64,000 nt of DNA from Pseudoalteromonas spongiae UST010723-006 (GTDB taxonomy: Bacteria; Pseudomonadota; Gammaproteobacteria; Enterobacterales; Alteromonadaceae): positions 297,001 through 361,000 of the forward strand of contig NZ_CP011039.1 of the NCBI RefSeq assembly GCF_000238255.3, given 5' to 3'. The stretch's first letter is position 1. The number at the start of each line of letters is the position of its first letter. Under the pieces are notes generated by a model. The model did no database searches, was not told the DNA's origin, and worked only from the letters and a program-made list of their open reading frames with translations. Positions 1-8,666 of this stretch are shown here, in pieces. Made by a program: the position numbers and the translations under genes.

Positions 1-93
1 TTAGTCCTGCATTTGTGAAATATAAACCACAAAAAACCTGTTAAAACCGTCTAAGATCTCCGCGATTTATAATTCATCATCTGCGAGCGTGTT

Positions 94-726
94 ATGACGA
101 AAGTAAACAACCAGAATCTGCTGCAATTGCGTTTTATTGAGCAAGCATTTATCGAGCAGCTAAAACCTTCTTTTGATAACTTACCGGCAAACCCATATGC
201 CGACGGTGCATTTCGTTTACGCCGTTACTCTGTAATTAAACTTGTTGATGGCAAATTAAGCCTGCAACCAACTAAAGCATTTGTTCAAGATGACTCAATT
301 AACCAATTCCAAGGCAACATTGAACGTACTTACGAAAACCTTGAAGAGTCGCTGTTAGCGACTGACGGTATGCAGCATTTAGTTAACCAATTTATCGAAA
401 TGTCAGGTATTGCTAGCGATACTGATATCGAAATTCATCAGTTCCGCATGTTAGCTATTGATGCAGACACGCCACCTGCACCAGAAGGTGTTCATCAAGA
501 TGGTTTTGACCATGTTTGTGTTGCTGGCGTGTCACACAGCAATATTGAAGGTGGTGAGCTACTAGTTTACGAATCACGCGATGCAGAGCCATGTTTCAAA
601 ATGGAAATTAAAGATGGCATGTTTGCCATGGTGAATGACCGTCAGGTATGGCACAACGCGACACCAATGAACAAAATCGACAACGATAAAGTAGGTTACC
701 TAGACTGCTTTGTATTAACAGCGTAG
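94..726 (+). CDS. 2OG-Fe(II) dioxygenase family protein
   Basis: This 210-residue protein resembles the bacterial 2-oxoglutarate/iron dioxygenase family that includes amino-acid hydroxylases such as isoleucine 4-hydroxylase. The sequence shows an HQD triad (H134, D136) in the context GVHQDGFDHV and a distal histidine, H187, in RQVWHNATPM. This is the expected HxD...H iron ligand set on a cupin-like fold. The segment between them (GGELLVYES) is typical of the core strands. It ends 9 bases before the next gene, a PLP enzyme, so the two are probably co-transcribed and may act on one amino acid. No signal peptide is visible, so it is cytoplasmic. A TATAAT hexamer at 68-73 could be the -10 box. 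The substrate cannot be read from the sequence. Confidence 0.8.
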   Translation: MTKVNNQNLLQLRFIEQAFIEQLKPSFDNLPANPYADGAFRLRRYSVIKLVDGKLSLQPTKAFVQDDSINQFQGNIERTYENLEESLLATDGMQHLVNQFIEMSGIASDTDIEIHQFRMLAIDADTPPAPEGVHQDGFDHVCVAGVSHSNIEGGELLVYESRDAEPCFKMEIKDGMFAMVNDRQVWHNATPMNKIDNDKVGYLDCFVLTA

Positions 727-735
727 GAACGGATA

Positions 736-1971
736 ATGCAATTAACTAAAATCCGTAAGCAGTTTCCAGCGTTAATGCAGGAAGTAGCTGGTAAATCACC
801 GGTATTTTTAGATGGCCCAGGTGGCTCACAAGTACCGCAAAGTGTTTTAACTGCCATGTCAGCTTATTTAGGTCGTTATAATTCAAACTTAGGTGGCGCA
901 TTTTTCTCAAGCCACCAAACGGTTGACCTAGTAAATAAAGCACGCGAAAGTGCAGCAACATTGTTAAATGCACCAAGCAAAGAGCAAATTGTGTTTGGCC
1001 CGAATATGACCAGCCTTACCTTTAGCTTTAGCCGTGCAATTAGCCGTGATTGGCAAGCGGGAGACGAAATTATCGTAACTAATGCAGATCACTTCTCAAA
1101 TGTATCTAGCTGGCAGCAAGCAGCAGACGATAAAGGCGTAAAAGTTCACGCATTAGAAGTGGATACCGCAGACTGTAGCCTTGATTTAGTGCAGTTAAAA
1201 TCATTACTCAATGAAAAGACTAAGCTTGTTGCTGTAACTTACGCATCAAACACTACAGGTACTATCAACGATATTAAAGCGATTGTTGATATGGCACACC
1301 AAGTAGGTGCGCTAGTGTATGTTGATGCTGTGCATTATGCACCGCACATGCTGGTGGATGTACAAGCACTTGATTGTGACTTTTTAGCGTGTTCTGCATA
1401 TAAATTCTTTGGCCCACACTTAGGCATGGTTTACGGTAAACGTGAACACTTAGAAGGTTTTACGCCATATAAAGTAGAACCAGCAACCGATTTAATTCCT
1501 GGTCGTTGGGAAACGGGTACGCAGAGCTTTGAAGCAATGGCAGGTTTTATTCAAGCTGTTGAATACATAGCAAGCTTAAGCGAGCTGGCTGAAAGCGAGC
1601 CACTGCGCACGCGTTTAGAAGTGGCTTTTGCTAATGCTAAACAGCATGAAGATGCGCTTTCTAAGTACTTCCTTGAGCGTATCGCAAAGTATAAATCAGT
1701 AACCTTATACGGTATTTCTGATCTGTCTCGTTTAGCTGAGCGTACACCTACCTTTGCAATTACCATTGCGGGTGTAACACCACGCCAAGTGTCCGAGCAC
1801 TTAGGTAAAGAGCATATTTGTGTGTGGGACGGTAACTTCTACGCCAAAGGCTTATGCCAACAGCTTAACGTGTTAGATAACGGCGGTGTTATTCGCATTG
1901 GTTGTATGCACTACAACACAATCGAAGAACTAGAACGCTTCTTTGATGTATTAGAGCCACTACTTGCATAA
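736..1971 (+). CDS. Cysteine desulfurase-like class V aminotransferase
   Basis: This 411-residue protein is a fold-type I PLP enzyme of the class V aminotransferase family, close to the cysteine desulfurase-like group. The Schiff-base lysine is predicted to be K223 in CSAYKFFGPH. Upstream lie the usual cofactor-binding segments (FGPNMTSLTF near residue 90, TYASNTTGTIND, and the VDAVHYAPH strand around residues 198-206). True IscS/SufS enzymes carry a catalytic cysteine loop in the C-terminal part. I do not see a convincing SufS-type loop, and no suf or isc genes are nearby, so iron-sulfur supply is unlikely to be the main role. Pairing with the dioxygenase 9 bases upstream suggests a small amino-acid modification pathway. 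A strong terminator follows the stop codon. Confidence 0.82.
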   Translation: MQLTKIRKQFPALMQEVAGKSPVFLDGPGGSQVPQSVLTAMSAYLGRYNSNLGGAFFSSHQTVDLVNKARESAATLLNAPSKEQIVFGPNMTSLTFSFSRAISRDWQAGDEIIVTNADHFSNVSSWQQAADDKGVKVHALEVDTADCSLDLVQLKSLLNEKTKLVAVTYASNTTGTINDIKAIVDMAHQVGALVYVDAVHYAPHMLVDVQALDCDFLACSAYKFFGPHLGMVYGKREHLEGFTPYKVEPATDLIPGRWETGTQSFEAMAGFIQAVEYIASLSELAESEPLRTRLEVAFANAKQHEDALSKYFLERIAKYKSVTLYGISDLSRLAERTPTFAITIAGVTPRQVSEHLGKEHICVWDGNFYAKGLCQQLNVLDNGGVIRIGCMHYNTIEELERFFDVLEPLLA

Positions 1972-1992
1972 GTAAGCCAATACATAAACGTG

Positions 1993-2020
1993 AAAAAGGG
2001 TAACTCAGTTACCCTTTTTT
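1993..2020 (+). terminator. Rho-independent terminator after the aminotransferase gene
   Basis: A perfect 12-bp inverted repeat (AAAAAGGGTAAC and its complement) with a three-base TCA loop runs directly into a T tract 21 bases after the stop codon. It closes the dioxygenase-aminotransferase transcription unit. Confidence 0.9.
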
Positions 2021-2081
2021 ATTGGATAATACCAGCAGCAAATTAAATAACCCGAACTCGATTAAATAGATTAGAGCCAAC

Positions 2082-2873
2082 TTGAAGTTAACCAGCTTTA
2101 AATACAAAACCCGCAAAGGGCCAGACTATCGCCATGGCGAACAAGTGTCGTTTTTAGATATAAAACACACCTTTGGCATGGGGAATATTCGAGTGGGTAG
2201 CTGGGTAACGCGCGAAGAAAGAGATCTTGCCGCTAATTTAGTATTCGATGCACTGGCTGATTTAGCTTACATATTGGCATTACCGCCACAAGCAATGGGG
2301 TTGCGTGGCAACTTAAACCTTGCCTTTGGTAGTGGTGGACGAAAGGGCGTGCAAGCGCATTATGCCCCTCATTATCGCGAGCTGGCACTGGCTAAAAACG
2401 CAGGAGCAGGGGCGCTTGCCCACGAGTTTTGGCATGCCTTTGATCATTACATCGCCGACAAAGCTTTTGATATTAATGATGCAGAGCTCTTGCCAAACCG
2501 CATTTTATTCGCCAGCGACTGCTGGCTGAAAAACAAAACACAAATTGCCCACCCGTTAAATGATCGCCTAATAAATATTTTTAGCGCCATGCTGTTAAGC
2601 GACGACGGCCAAGATAAAAACGACTTTGTCGCCCGCAGTGTAAAAGCCGACTTAGCCTTATCAAGAAACTACTTTTCACTGCCCACCGAAATGATGGCGC
2701 GGGCTTTTGAAGCAGCAGTAGAGACTTGCCCTGATATTGAAAACAGCTATTTGGTCGCGGGCACAACCAACCCAGATGTAATGCCAGTGTTTCCAGACTT
2801 AACCCATCGACAAAGGATTTATGAGGCGTTGTTAGCGTATTTTAAGCCCTTGGGGATGGCATTGAGTAAGTGA
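2082..2873 (+). CDS. HExxH putative metallopeptidase (CLCA_X-like family)
   Basis: This is a 263-residue protein that starts with TTG; no in-frame ATG lies close by. The central motif AHEFWHAFDHY contains HExxH (H114, E115, H118), the zinc signature of gluzincin/metzincin-like peptidases. A third ligand is not obvious. Proteins of this size with this motif in Alteromonadales and Shewanella are annotated as CLCA_X family; I recognise it from that pattern and could not search. No signal peptide is seen, so it is probably cytoplasmic. It stands alone after a terminator and ends 24 bases before a composite repeat. Its function is unknown. Confidence 0.7.
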   Translation: MKLTSFKYKTRKGPDYRHGEQVSFLDIKHTFGMGNIRVGSWVTREERDLAANLVFDALADLAYILALPPQAMGLRGNLNLAFGSGGRKGVQAHYAPHYRELALAKNAGAGALAHEFWHAFDHYIADKAFDINDAELLPNRILFASDCWLKNKTQIAHPLNDRLINIFSAMLLSDDGQDKNDFVARSVKADLALSRNYFSLPTEMMARAFEAAVETCPDIENSYLVAGTTNPDVMPVFPDLTHRQRIYEALLAYFKPLGMALSK

Positions 2874-2897
2874 GCTGGCTTTTGCTTTTTTAGCTTC

Positions 2898-3131
2898 GCC
2901 TCCCTGCATTTATCTTGCGCCATCCATGGCGCACTCGTTCATTCTTTTTAAAACGGCCAAAAAGAACGAACCAAGAAAAAGCCGCCCCGAAATCAAACTG
3001 ATTCCTCAAAGAATAAATTGAAATGAACGCAAACAGTATGCAATCGCCATCCATGGCTCAAGCATACTTTTGCCAGCATCCATGCTGGCAATTGCTCTTC
3101 AATTTAATCTTTTCTGGTTTGATTTAAGGGG
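2898..3131 (+). repeat. Composite palindromic repeat, left copy
   Basis: The first ~100 bases (2898-2999) are repeated in inverted orientation at 4309-4410, with only a handful of differences. This head contains the hairpin GCGCCAT-CC-ATGGCGC at 2917-2932 and a longer imperfect stem built from TTCTTTTT and AAAAAGAA. The remaining tail folds on itself. CCCC-AATCAAAC at 2985-2998 pairs with 3117-3131, TAAATTGAA at 3014-3022 with 3098-3106, and AGTATGC at 3035-3041 with 3062-3068. The last of these encloses the GCCAT/ATGGC hairpin at 3046-3057. TGCCAGCA at 3071-3078 pairs with 3083-3090. No protein-coding signal is convincing here. Confidence 0.8.
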
Positions 3132-3199
3132 TGAGGGAGTGAAGCTAAGCAATGCATTTAACAATCACGATATTCTCATTATTTTATTGAGCTGGTTTC

Positions 3200-3930
3200 C
3201 TATTTTTTGTCACTATTTGTGTTTGGCATCATTGCAGCCGCACCAGAATTGTTATTTTGTGTTGTTTGAGCGCTAGTCTTTGCCTGTAAGCTAACTGCTC
3301 CCTGAAAGCTATCTTGAAAGCTGGTAGCTTGTTGATAGCTTCTTGTTAAATCGACAGCTTGATTAAAACTTTCATTTGCACGAGTTGCCTGTTTTTCAAT
3401 AGTTTTGCTCCTATTAGCTTCTTTTGTCATTTTCTTTCCGCCTTTTAAAAAAAGTGTAGATGAAGTCGAGACGCCTAAACATACCGACATAATAATTGCC
3501 AAATAGAAAGTCCTTATAGCCCATGTATCCAATTGTGTTAAAACATGTTGTTTTACAGCTACATCTTTTTCTTGCGCCAAGTCCACAATGAAATCAGCAT
3601 TTTTTCCAAATAAGGTAACAATACAGAAAATTGAAGCTAAAAAGCTTATCGTAGCAACAGAAAAAACGCCATATCGTAATGGTTAAGAGTGTCAGATAGC
3701 TTTAACAATGTAATTAAAAAACCAATTCCAGCGACCGAAAGAGTTAAAATGCTCTTATCTTTCTCCATAGTGGTATTGTAAAACGATGAATAAGATTGAC
3801 TTTTAAATTCTACAGCATATAACCTTTGTAAATCCTGATCAGAAATACTGTTTTCTATTTTTTCTGGCTCAGAATTTTCTGGTATTTTTTCTTTAACTTC
3901 TTTGTTTATAACTTTACAGAAAATATTCAC
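3200..3930 (-). pseudogene. Three-helix membrane protein gene with a frameshift
   Basis: Two adjacent reverse-strand frames form one protein broken at an A6 tract (T6 in the coding strand) at 3661-3666. The upstream frame runs from a GTG start at 3930, preceded by a good AGGGAG ribosome site, to a stop at 3646. The downstream frame is open from the T tract to 3200. Adding one T joins them as MAFFSVATISF and restores a continuous second membrane helix. The reconstructed protein has a charged N-terminal region, three hydrophobic helices (SILTLSVAGIGFLITLL, the rejoined helix, and TFYLAIIMSVCLGV) and a hydrophilic Gln/Asn/Ser-rich tail. I do not recognise the family. The break may be a true mutation, a phase-variable tract, slippage-dependent expression, or a sequencing error. 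Confidence 0.72.
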
Positions 3931-4171
3931 ATTACTCCCTTTTGAACATCGACGCTGCATTGAATGATTGGGTATTTTCCGCCAACAACCTTCACGCTTA
4001 CAACTTTCTATCTTTTTATCAAATATTATAAATTATTGCCAATTATGAATTTTTATTACTTGGTCTAAATTTACACTTTTAAATAAAAGGTGTGCAGTAT
4101 AGTTTGTGATGATGGGAAAATATAAAAAAGTGAATGTAACAATATTCACAGAAGTTGAATTTGTGCCATTT

Positions 4172-4410
4172 CCCCCTTTTATCAAACCTGAATAAGGGAT
4201 TTAAATGAATAATGCGAGACAGGGAGCGAAGCGGTCGAGCAAGCCATGTACAACAGGGATGTTGCTTCATGGCGTTTATGTTCACATTTAAATATCTTTT
4301 GAAGATTAGTTTGATTTTTAGGGGCGGCTTTTTCTTGGTTCGTTCTTTTTGGCCGTTTAAAAAGAATGAACGAGTGCGTCATGGATGACGCAAGATAGAT
4401 GCAGGGAGGC
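4172..4410 (-). repeat. Composite palindromic repeat, right copy (inverted)
   Basis: Reverse-complement partner of the element at 2898-3131. The head (4309-4410) matches it at about 95% by eye. The hairpin at 4376-4391 reads GCGTCAT-GG-ATGACGC, a paired C-G to T-A change relative to the left copy. The tail has a different sequence but the same nesting. CCCCC-ATCAAAC at 4172-4187 faces GTTTGAT-GGGG at 4309-4324, ATTTAAATG at 4199-4207 pairs with 4285-4293, and GCCATG/CAACA at 4243-4255 pairs with TGTTG/CATGGC at 4260-4273. The ~240 bases between this copy and the membrane-protein gene (3931-4171) are AT-rich and show no gene. Confidence 0.78.
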
Positions 4411-4527
4411 AAGTGCTTTAATTACAATTCAAAGATGATGCTGCTAGCACGATAACTAGGCTATCAATTCACTCTAGGGTCAAAAGTAAATAAATAGCCA
4501 AGCAAATGAAACTTAAAATCGAACCCT

Positions 4528-4983
4528 TTACCCAAACGATATCGGTTTTCTACCCGTTTTTTTATCTTTGGCTTTTGCGCTTTTAGCGGCTGGTTTTTTA
4601 TCTGCTTTTTTCGCTTTTGCAGGTGACGGATTATTCGCTGGAGTTGCTGCTTTTGGTTCTTCAATCACCTCTGGTACTGGCTGATATTCAACTGCGTCAT
4701 CATCTTGAACGTCGTTTTCAAATGACTCGCTTTCTTGGTAGTCACTCTCAGCGCTTTCGCCTGAAAATTCGGCAACTTGGAACAGTTGGCCGTCGAATTC
4801 TACCGTGTCACCTGCGTATACTTTTTTGCGTTTTTGTAGGCAAATTTCACCATTAAGAGCAACATAGCCGTCGGCAATTAGCATTTTTGCTTGGCCGCCA
4901 GACTCAACAAGGTCGAGTAGCTTTAATAAGTTACATAATTCAATCGGTTGCTCTTCAAGTTCAACAACAAAAGCTTGTGACAT
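4528..4983 (-). CDS. S4-domain RNA-binding protein, YbcJ-like, with Lys/Pro-rich tail
   Basis: The first ~70 of 151 residues match the small S4 RNA-binding protein family typified by E. coli YbcJ. They contain LLKLLDLVESGGQAKMLIADG and VALNGEICLQKRKKVYAGD, the alpha-L RNA-binding motif. E. coli YbcJ is about 70 residues; here an acidic linker (residues ~75-110) and a Lys/Ala/Pro-rich tail double the length. The tail ends in DKKTGRKPISFG. Such basic tails usually add nonspecific nucleic-acid affinity. The start lies 11 bases after the sbcC stop on the same strand, so it probably forms the distal gene of the sbcDC operon. Its physiological role is not established. Confidence 0.82.
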   Translation of the reverse strand: MSQAFVVELEEQPIELCNLLKLLDLVESGGQAKMLIADGYVALNGEICLQKRKKVYAGDTVEFDGQLFQVAEFSGESAESDYQESESFENDVQDDDAVEYQPVPEVIEEPKAATPANNPSPAKAKKADKKPAAKSAKAKDKKTGRKPISFG

Positions 4984-4994
4984 GGATAAATCTC

Positions 4995-7900
4995 TTAACT
5001 GGTTTCGCTGGCTATTGTATCAAACTTATAGGTGCGGTCGAGTTCGCTGATGCCTAAACCTGACTTTTTACGCACTTTAATTTGCACTGGTATGCGCTCT
5101 TTCATCGCATCGATATGGCTTATTACGCCAATGGTTTTGCCGCTGGCATTTAGGTTATCGAGCGCATCAAGGGCGATATCGAGGGTTTCTTTATCAAGTG
5201 TGCCAAAACCTTCATCTAGAAACAGTGAGTCAATACTCACTTTATGACTAACCAAATCTGAAAGCGCGAGCGCCAAAGCTAGGCTCACTAAAAAGCTTTC
5301 ACCGCCAGATAGGGTGTTGGTATCGCGCACTTGCTCGCCTTGCCAAAGGTCGATAATTTGCATTTCTAACGACTGATCTTCTTTGCGTTTTAATAGGTAG
5401 CGGCCAGTGAGCTTTTCAAGTTGTCGATTGGCAAGGTAAATCAAATTATCAAGCGTTAGCCCTTGGGCAAATTTTCTAAACTTATCGCCTTTTTGCGAGC
5501 CAATTAAACCGTGTAAATAATGCCAATCTTGATATTCGCGGTTTAGTAAATCGAGCTCGTGTTTTAAATCTTTAAGTTTGTCTTGTCGCGCTGTATTTTC
5601 ATTAATTTGGTTGCTCAGTAACCCCAGTTGTTGGTTGGTTTGACCAAGTGTTTCATTTAGTTCGTCAAAGGCACTTTGTAGTTGCTGGCTATTTAGGTTT
5701 AGCGTATTAAATTCGTGTGCTTGTTGAGTTTTTAACTCATTTTCAACAGTATTTATTTGCTCGCTATTAAGTGTAAGTGCAGCATCTAATTGGCGTTTAA
5801 GCTCGGCTAGTTTATCAAACTCATCAACTGGTAAGCGTGCTTGTTGCGCCGCCTCAATGGTCGCATAAGGGGTTTGCTCCAGTAATTTAGTGAGCTTGGT
5901 TTTCAGTTCACTTAATTGCACATTGGTATCATTAAGTTGATCTTGTTTTTCGCTTAGCTGACCGTTGAGCTTGGTGAGCGCAGAATTAATTTGTTGGGCG
6001 TGTGTTTCAGCGGCTTTTACTTCAGTGTGAAGCGCCTCTAAGTGTGCTTGTGATTGTTGCTTTTCAGTTATGGTCGATTTATCGCCAAACAGCTCGTGGC
6101 GTGTGTGTGCTTGCTCGGCAATTTTCTGCTGTGTGGTTTCGTGCTGATTTTTTAATTCACTTTGTTGCTTTGCAATATCCATTTGCTGCTGTGTTAAATG
6201 GTTGCGTGCCTGCTGTGCTAGAGCGAGCTGCTGTTGTAGATGTTGGTATTTTTTATGCTGTGTTTTAAGTGTATTTAATTGCTGTTTCTGTTCGTTAAAC
6301 CAGTTGGCTAAATCGTCTTCTTGGCAGGAATATCCACACTTATTGATTGTGTATACAAGCTCTGTAAGCGCTGAGGTGTAAGCTTTTTGCTGCTCATCAA
6401 AGGTTGTTAATAGCTTTTGCTCTTTGGCGGTTAGGTTTTGTAATTGCTCAGTAGTGCTATTAAGTTTTTCACTCAGTAATTGTATTTGATGGCTTATCTC
6501 GCGTTCTGCTTGTTGCGCCTCGGTTAACTGAGTATTTATTGCTTTAACTTGTTCATGGTTTTGTAACGCAGTTGCAAGGTGTTGCTCTGTTTTCTCAATA
6601 AACGTCAGCAAAGCGGTTTCATCGCTAATCGCAATCTGTTCAATCGACCAAGTTGTGGCGATTGAATCTAGTTGCTGGGTTTTATTCGTGATTGCGGTAT
6701 TTAATGCATCAATTTGTTGGGCATTACTGCTAAGTGCTGCGGAAAGCTCAATCACGTTTTGTTGTAAGTCACTTATCTCTTGTTTAAGCGTTGCGATCTG
6801 TGTGTTTTCATCACCTGACGAGTTACCAGCCTCAAAATGACTTAAGTCATGCTGAGCACTACCGCAAAGCGGGCAGGGGGTATCTTCTTCTAAATCTTGT
6901 CGCAGTTGTGCTAATTGGGCTTCGGCATTTTGTAAGCGCAGTGAGGTATCTAAACTTTGTTGTTGAGCTTTCAGCAGCGCATTTTGTGAAGCAAGCTGCT
7001 CTTCTAGCTCAGGCTGGGCACTCTGTAATGTTTTAATTTGCGTTTTATCCGCAAAGATTTCGTTTGTTATTTGTTGCCACTGAATTTGCTGTTGTTTTGC
7101 AGTTTTGGCTTTATCTAACGTCTGTTTAAGTGAGTTTATTATGTTTTCACACACATCAATATCACTGTTGTCACCAAATTCACTTAACTGTGTTTGTAAC
7201 TGAGTAACTTGAAGCTGACGCTGTTCACGTTTTGTTTGCTCTTTTGCGATGCCTGTTTGTTGCTCGCCAATTGCTTGGTTTAGAGCGGTTTTGCTTTCGG
7301 CTAACTCGGTTAGTTGGTTTTGTTGCTGCTGCAAAGACTGTGCGTTTAGTTGCAGCTTAGCGTGCTCATCAAGCCACTCTGAAAGCTGGTGTTCAAATTG
7401 CTCTATATTTATGGTTTGATCAAAACTTGCGGCAAGTTGCTGCTTTTCAGTTTCAAGGCACTGAATGTTACTTTCACTTTGTTGCAGCGCTTCAGTTAGT
7501 TCTTTTTTTTGTATATACAAGCTTTCTAGCTGCTGATTTAACTCGCTTAATTTGCTTTTGCTATGCGCAAGTTGGTTATCGAGTGGGGTTACCTTATTAT
7601 CAATAAGCTCAAATAACTCTTTTTGCGCTTGCTTGGCAGTATCGAGTTTAGTGGCTAGGGAATAATTTAACTCAACTACCTTTGCTTGCTCGTTTGCGCG
7701 CAAGTTTGCTTGTTGTTGATAACTTTCAATACTGGCAATTTGGCTTTGCTTGGCAGTGTTTAACGATGCGAGTTTATCTAAATCAACCGCGAGTTTTTGT
7801 GCGGGCAAGGCAGTTTCAAGGCGCGTTAGCTCTGGCTGTTTTTCAGCAAGTTCATTTTCAAGTTGCGCTTTTTGCTGTTGCAGTTTTTCTAAACGCTGTT

Positions 7901-8666
7901 GGTTTTGTATAAGCTGGTTATGCCAATCGCGTTTTGCTTGCAGGCTGGTAAGCTCGCTTTTTAAATTAGCTTGCTGTGTTTGTAGCTCACTAAATTGCTG
8001 GTTTATTTCATTTATACGCTCTTCTGGTAACAGTTCGAGCGATTCTGTTTTAGCACTTATTACATTAAGTGCATCGCGTGCTTCACCAAAGCGTTGGTGT
8101 ACTAATTGCGAAATTTGGCCATAAATTTCGGTGCCTGTGAGTTCTTCTAATAATTCGGCGCGGTCGGCTTCTTTGGCTTGTAAAAATGCGGCGAACTGCC
8201 CCTGTGACAACATCATGGATTTTGTGAAGCGGGCAAAGTTAAGGCCAGTGAGTGACTCGATTAGCTGATCTTTCTTTTTAATTTGTGCGGCAATAGGTTT
8301 ATTGCTCGCCACTTCAACTAGCTCTACTTCCGCTGGTTGTAAGTTGCCGTCTGGCTTATTACGGGCGCGGCGCATTGACCAAAAAGCACGATACACACCT
8401 TGGTTTACGGCAAATTCAACCTCAGCTAAACAGTAACTGGTGCCTCGGGTCATTATTTCATTATTACTTGCGCTGATTGCACCAAGCCTTGGCGTGCTGT
8501 TGTAAAGTGCTAAGCAAATGGCATCTAAAATAGTGGTTTTACCGGCGCCAGTTGGCCCGGTGATAGCAAAAATGCCGCTTTCGGCAAATGGCGCTTTGTT
8601 AAAATCGATTTTCCACTCACCTTTTAGCGAGTTTAAATTGGCAAAACGCAGTGACAATATTTTCAT
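4995..8666 (-). CDS. sbcC: Exonuclease subunit SbcC
   Basis: This is the ATPase subunit of the SbcCD nuclease, the bacterial Rad50 homologue, which cleaves hairpins and protein-blocked DNA ends. Walker A is GPTGAGKT at residues 37-44. The ABC signature LSGGES lies at 1119-1124, and Walker B with the catalytic glutamate is FLDEGFG near 1149-1155. Between them is an enormous Gln/Leu-rich coiled coil interrupted at its apex by the zinc hook CPLC (C598, C601). At 1223 residues it is longer than the 1048-residue E. coli protein, and the extra length lies in the coiled-coil arms. The ATG overlaps the sbcD stop as ATGA, indicating translational coupling. Confidence 0.97.
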   Translation of the reverse strand: MKILSLRFANLNSLKGEWKIDFNKAPFAESGIFAITGPTGAGKTTILDAICLALYNSTPRLGAISASNNEIMTRGTSYCLAEVEFAVNQGVYRAFWSMRRARNKPDGNLQPAEVELVEVASNKPIAAQIKKKDQLIESLTGLNFARFTKSMMLSQGQFAAFLQAKEADRAELLEELTGTEIYGQISQLVHQRFGEARDALNVISAKTESLELLPEERINEINQQFSELQTQQANLKSELTSLQAKRDWHNQLIQNQQRLEKLQQQKAQLENELAEKQPELTRLETALPAQKLAVDLDKLASLNTAKQSQIASIESYQQQANLRANEQAKVVELNYSLATKLDTAKQAQKELFELIDNKVTPLDNQLAHSKSKLSELNQQLESLYIQKKELTEALQQSESNIQCLETEKQQLAASFDQTINIEQFEHQLSEWLDEHAKLQLNAQSLQQQQNQLTELAESKTALNQAIGEQQTGIAKEQTKREQRQLQVTQLQTQLSEFGDNSDIDVCENIINSLKQTLDKAKTAKQQQIQWQQITNEIFADKTQIKTLQSAQPELEEQLASQNALLKAQQQSLDTSLRLQNAEAQLAQLRQDLEEDTPCPLCGSAQHDLSHFEAGNSSGDENTQIATLKQEISDLQQNVIELSAALSSNAQQIDALNTAITNKTQQLDSIATTWSIEQIAISDETALLTFIEKTEQHLATALQNHEQVKAINTQLTEAQQAEREISHQIQLLSEKLNSTTEQLQNLTAKEQKLLTTFDEQQKAYTSALTELVYTINKCGYSCQEDDLANWFNEQKQQLNTLKTQHKKYQHLQQQLALAQQARNHLTQQQMDIAKQQSELKNQHETTQQKIAEQAHTRHELFGDKSTITEKQQSQAHLEALHTEVKAAETHAQQINSALTKLNGQLSEKQDQLNDTNVQLSELKTKLTKLLEQTPYATIEAAQQARLPVDEFDKLAELKRQLDAALTLNSEQINTVENELKTQQAHEFNTLNLNSQQLQSAFDELNETLGQTNQQLGLLSNQINENTARQDKLKDLKHELDLLNREYQDWHYLHGLIGSQKGDKFRKFAQGLTLDNLIYLANRQLEKLTGRYLLKRKEDQSLEMQIIDLWQGEQVRDTNTLSGGESFLVSLALALALSDLVSHKVSIDSLFLDEGFGTLDKETLDIALDALDNLNASGKTIGVISHIDAMKERIPVQIKVRKKSGLGISELDRTYKFDTIASETS

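Noticed and set aside
736..1971. SufS or IscS function for the class V enzyme
   Set aside because: No suf or isc partner genes and no convincing cysteine loop; the neighbour is a dioxygenase.
3070..3276. Short forward frame beginning in the left repeat
   Set aside because: It runs through the palindromic tail and the end of the reverse-strand membrane gene, has no ribosome site and no recognisable protein pattern.
2082..3930. The HExxH protein and the membrane protein as a toxin-antitoxin or defence pair
   Set aside because: They are on opposite strands, separated by a repeat, and neither resembles a known toxin or effector.
2898..4410. The repeat-bounded segment as a standard insertion sequence
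   Set aside because: No transposase is present, and I could not find a convincing target-site duplication outside the repeats, so a mobile-element call is not supported.
4079..4412. Two reverse-strand frames across the right repeat
   Set aside because: They read through the structured repeat itself; the translations are what such palindromes produce by chance and show no domain.
6002..8124. Several forward frames opposite sbcC
   Set aside because: They mirror the Gln/Leu-rich coiled coil of sbcC, which leaves few stops on the other strand.
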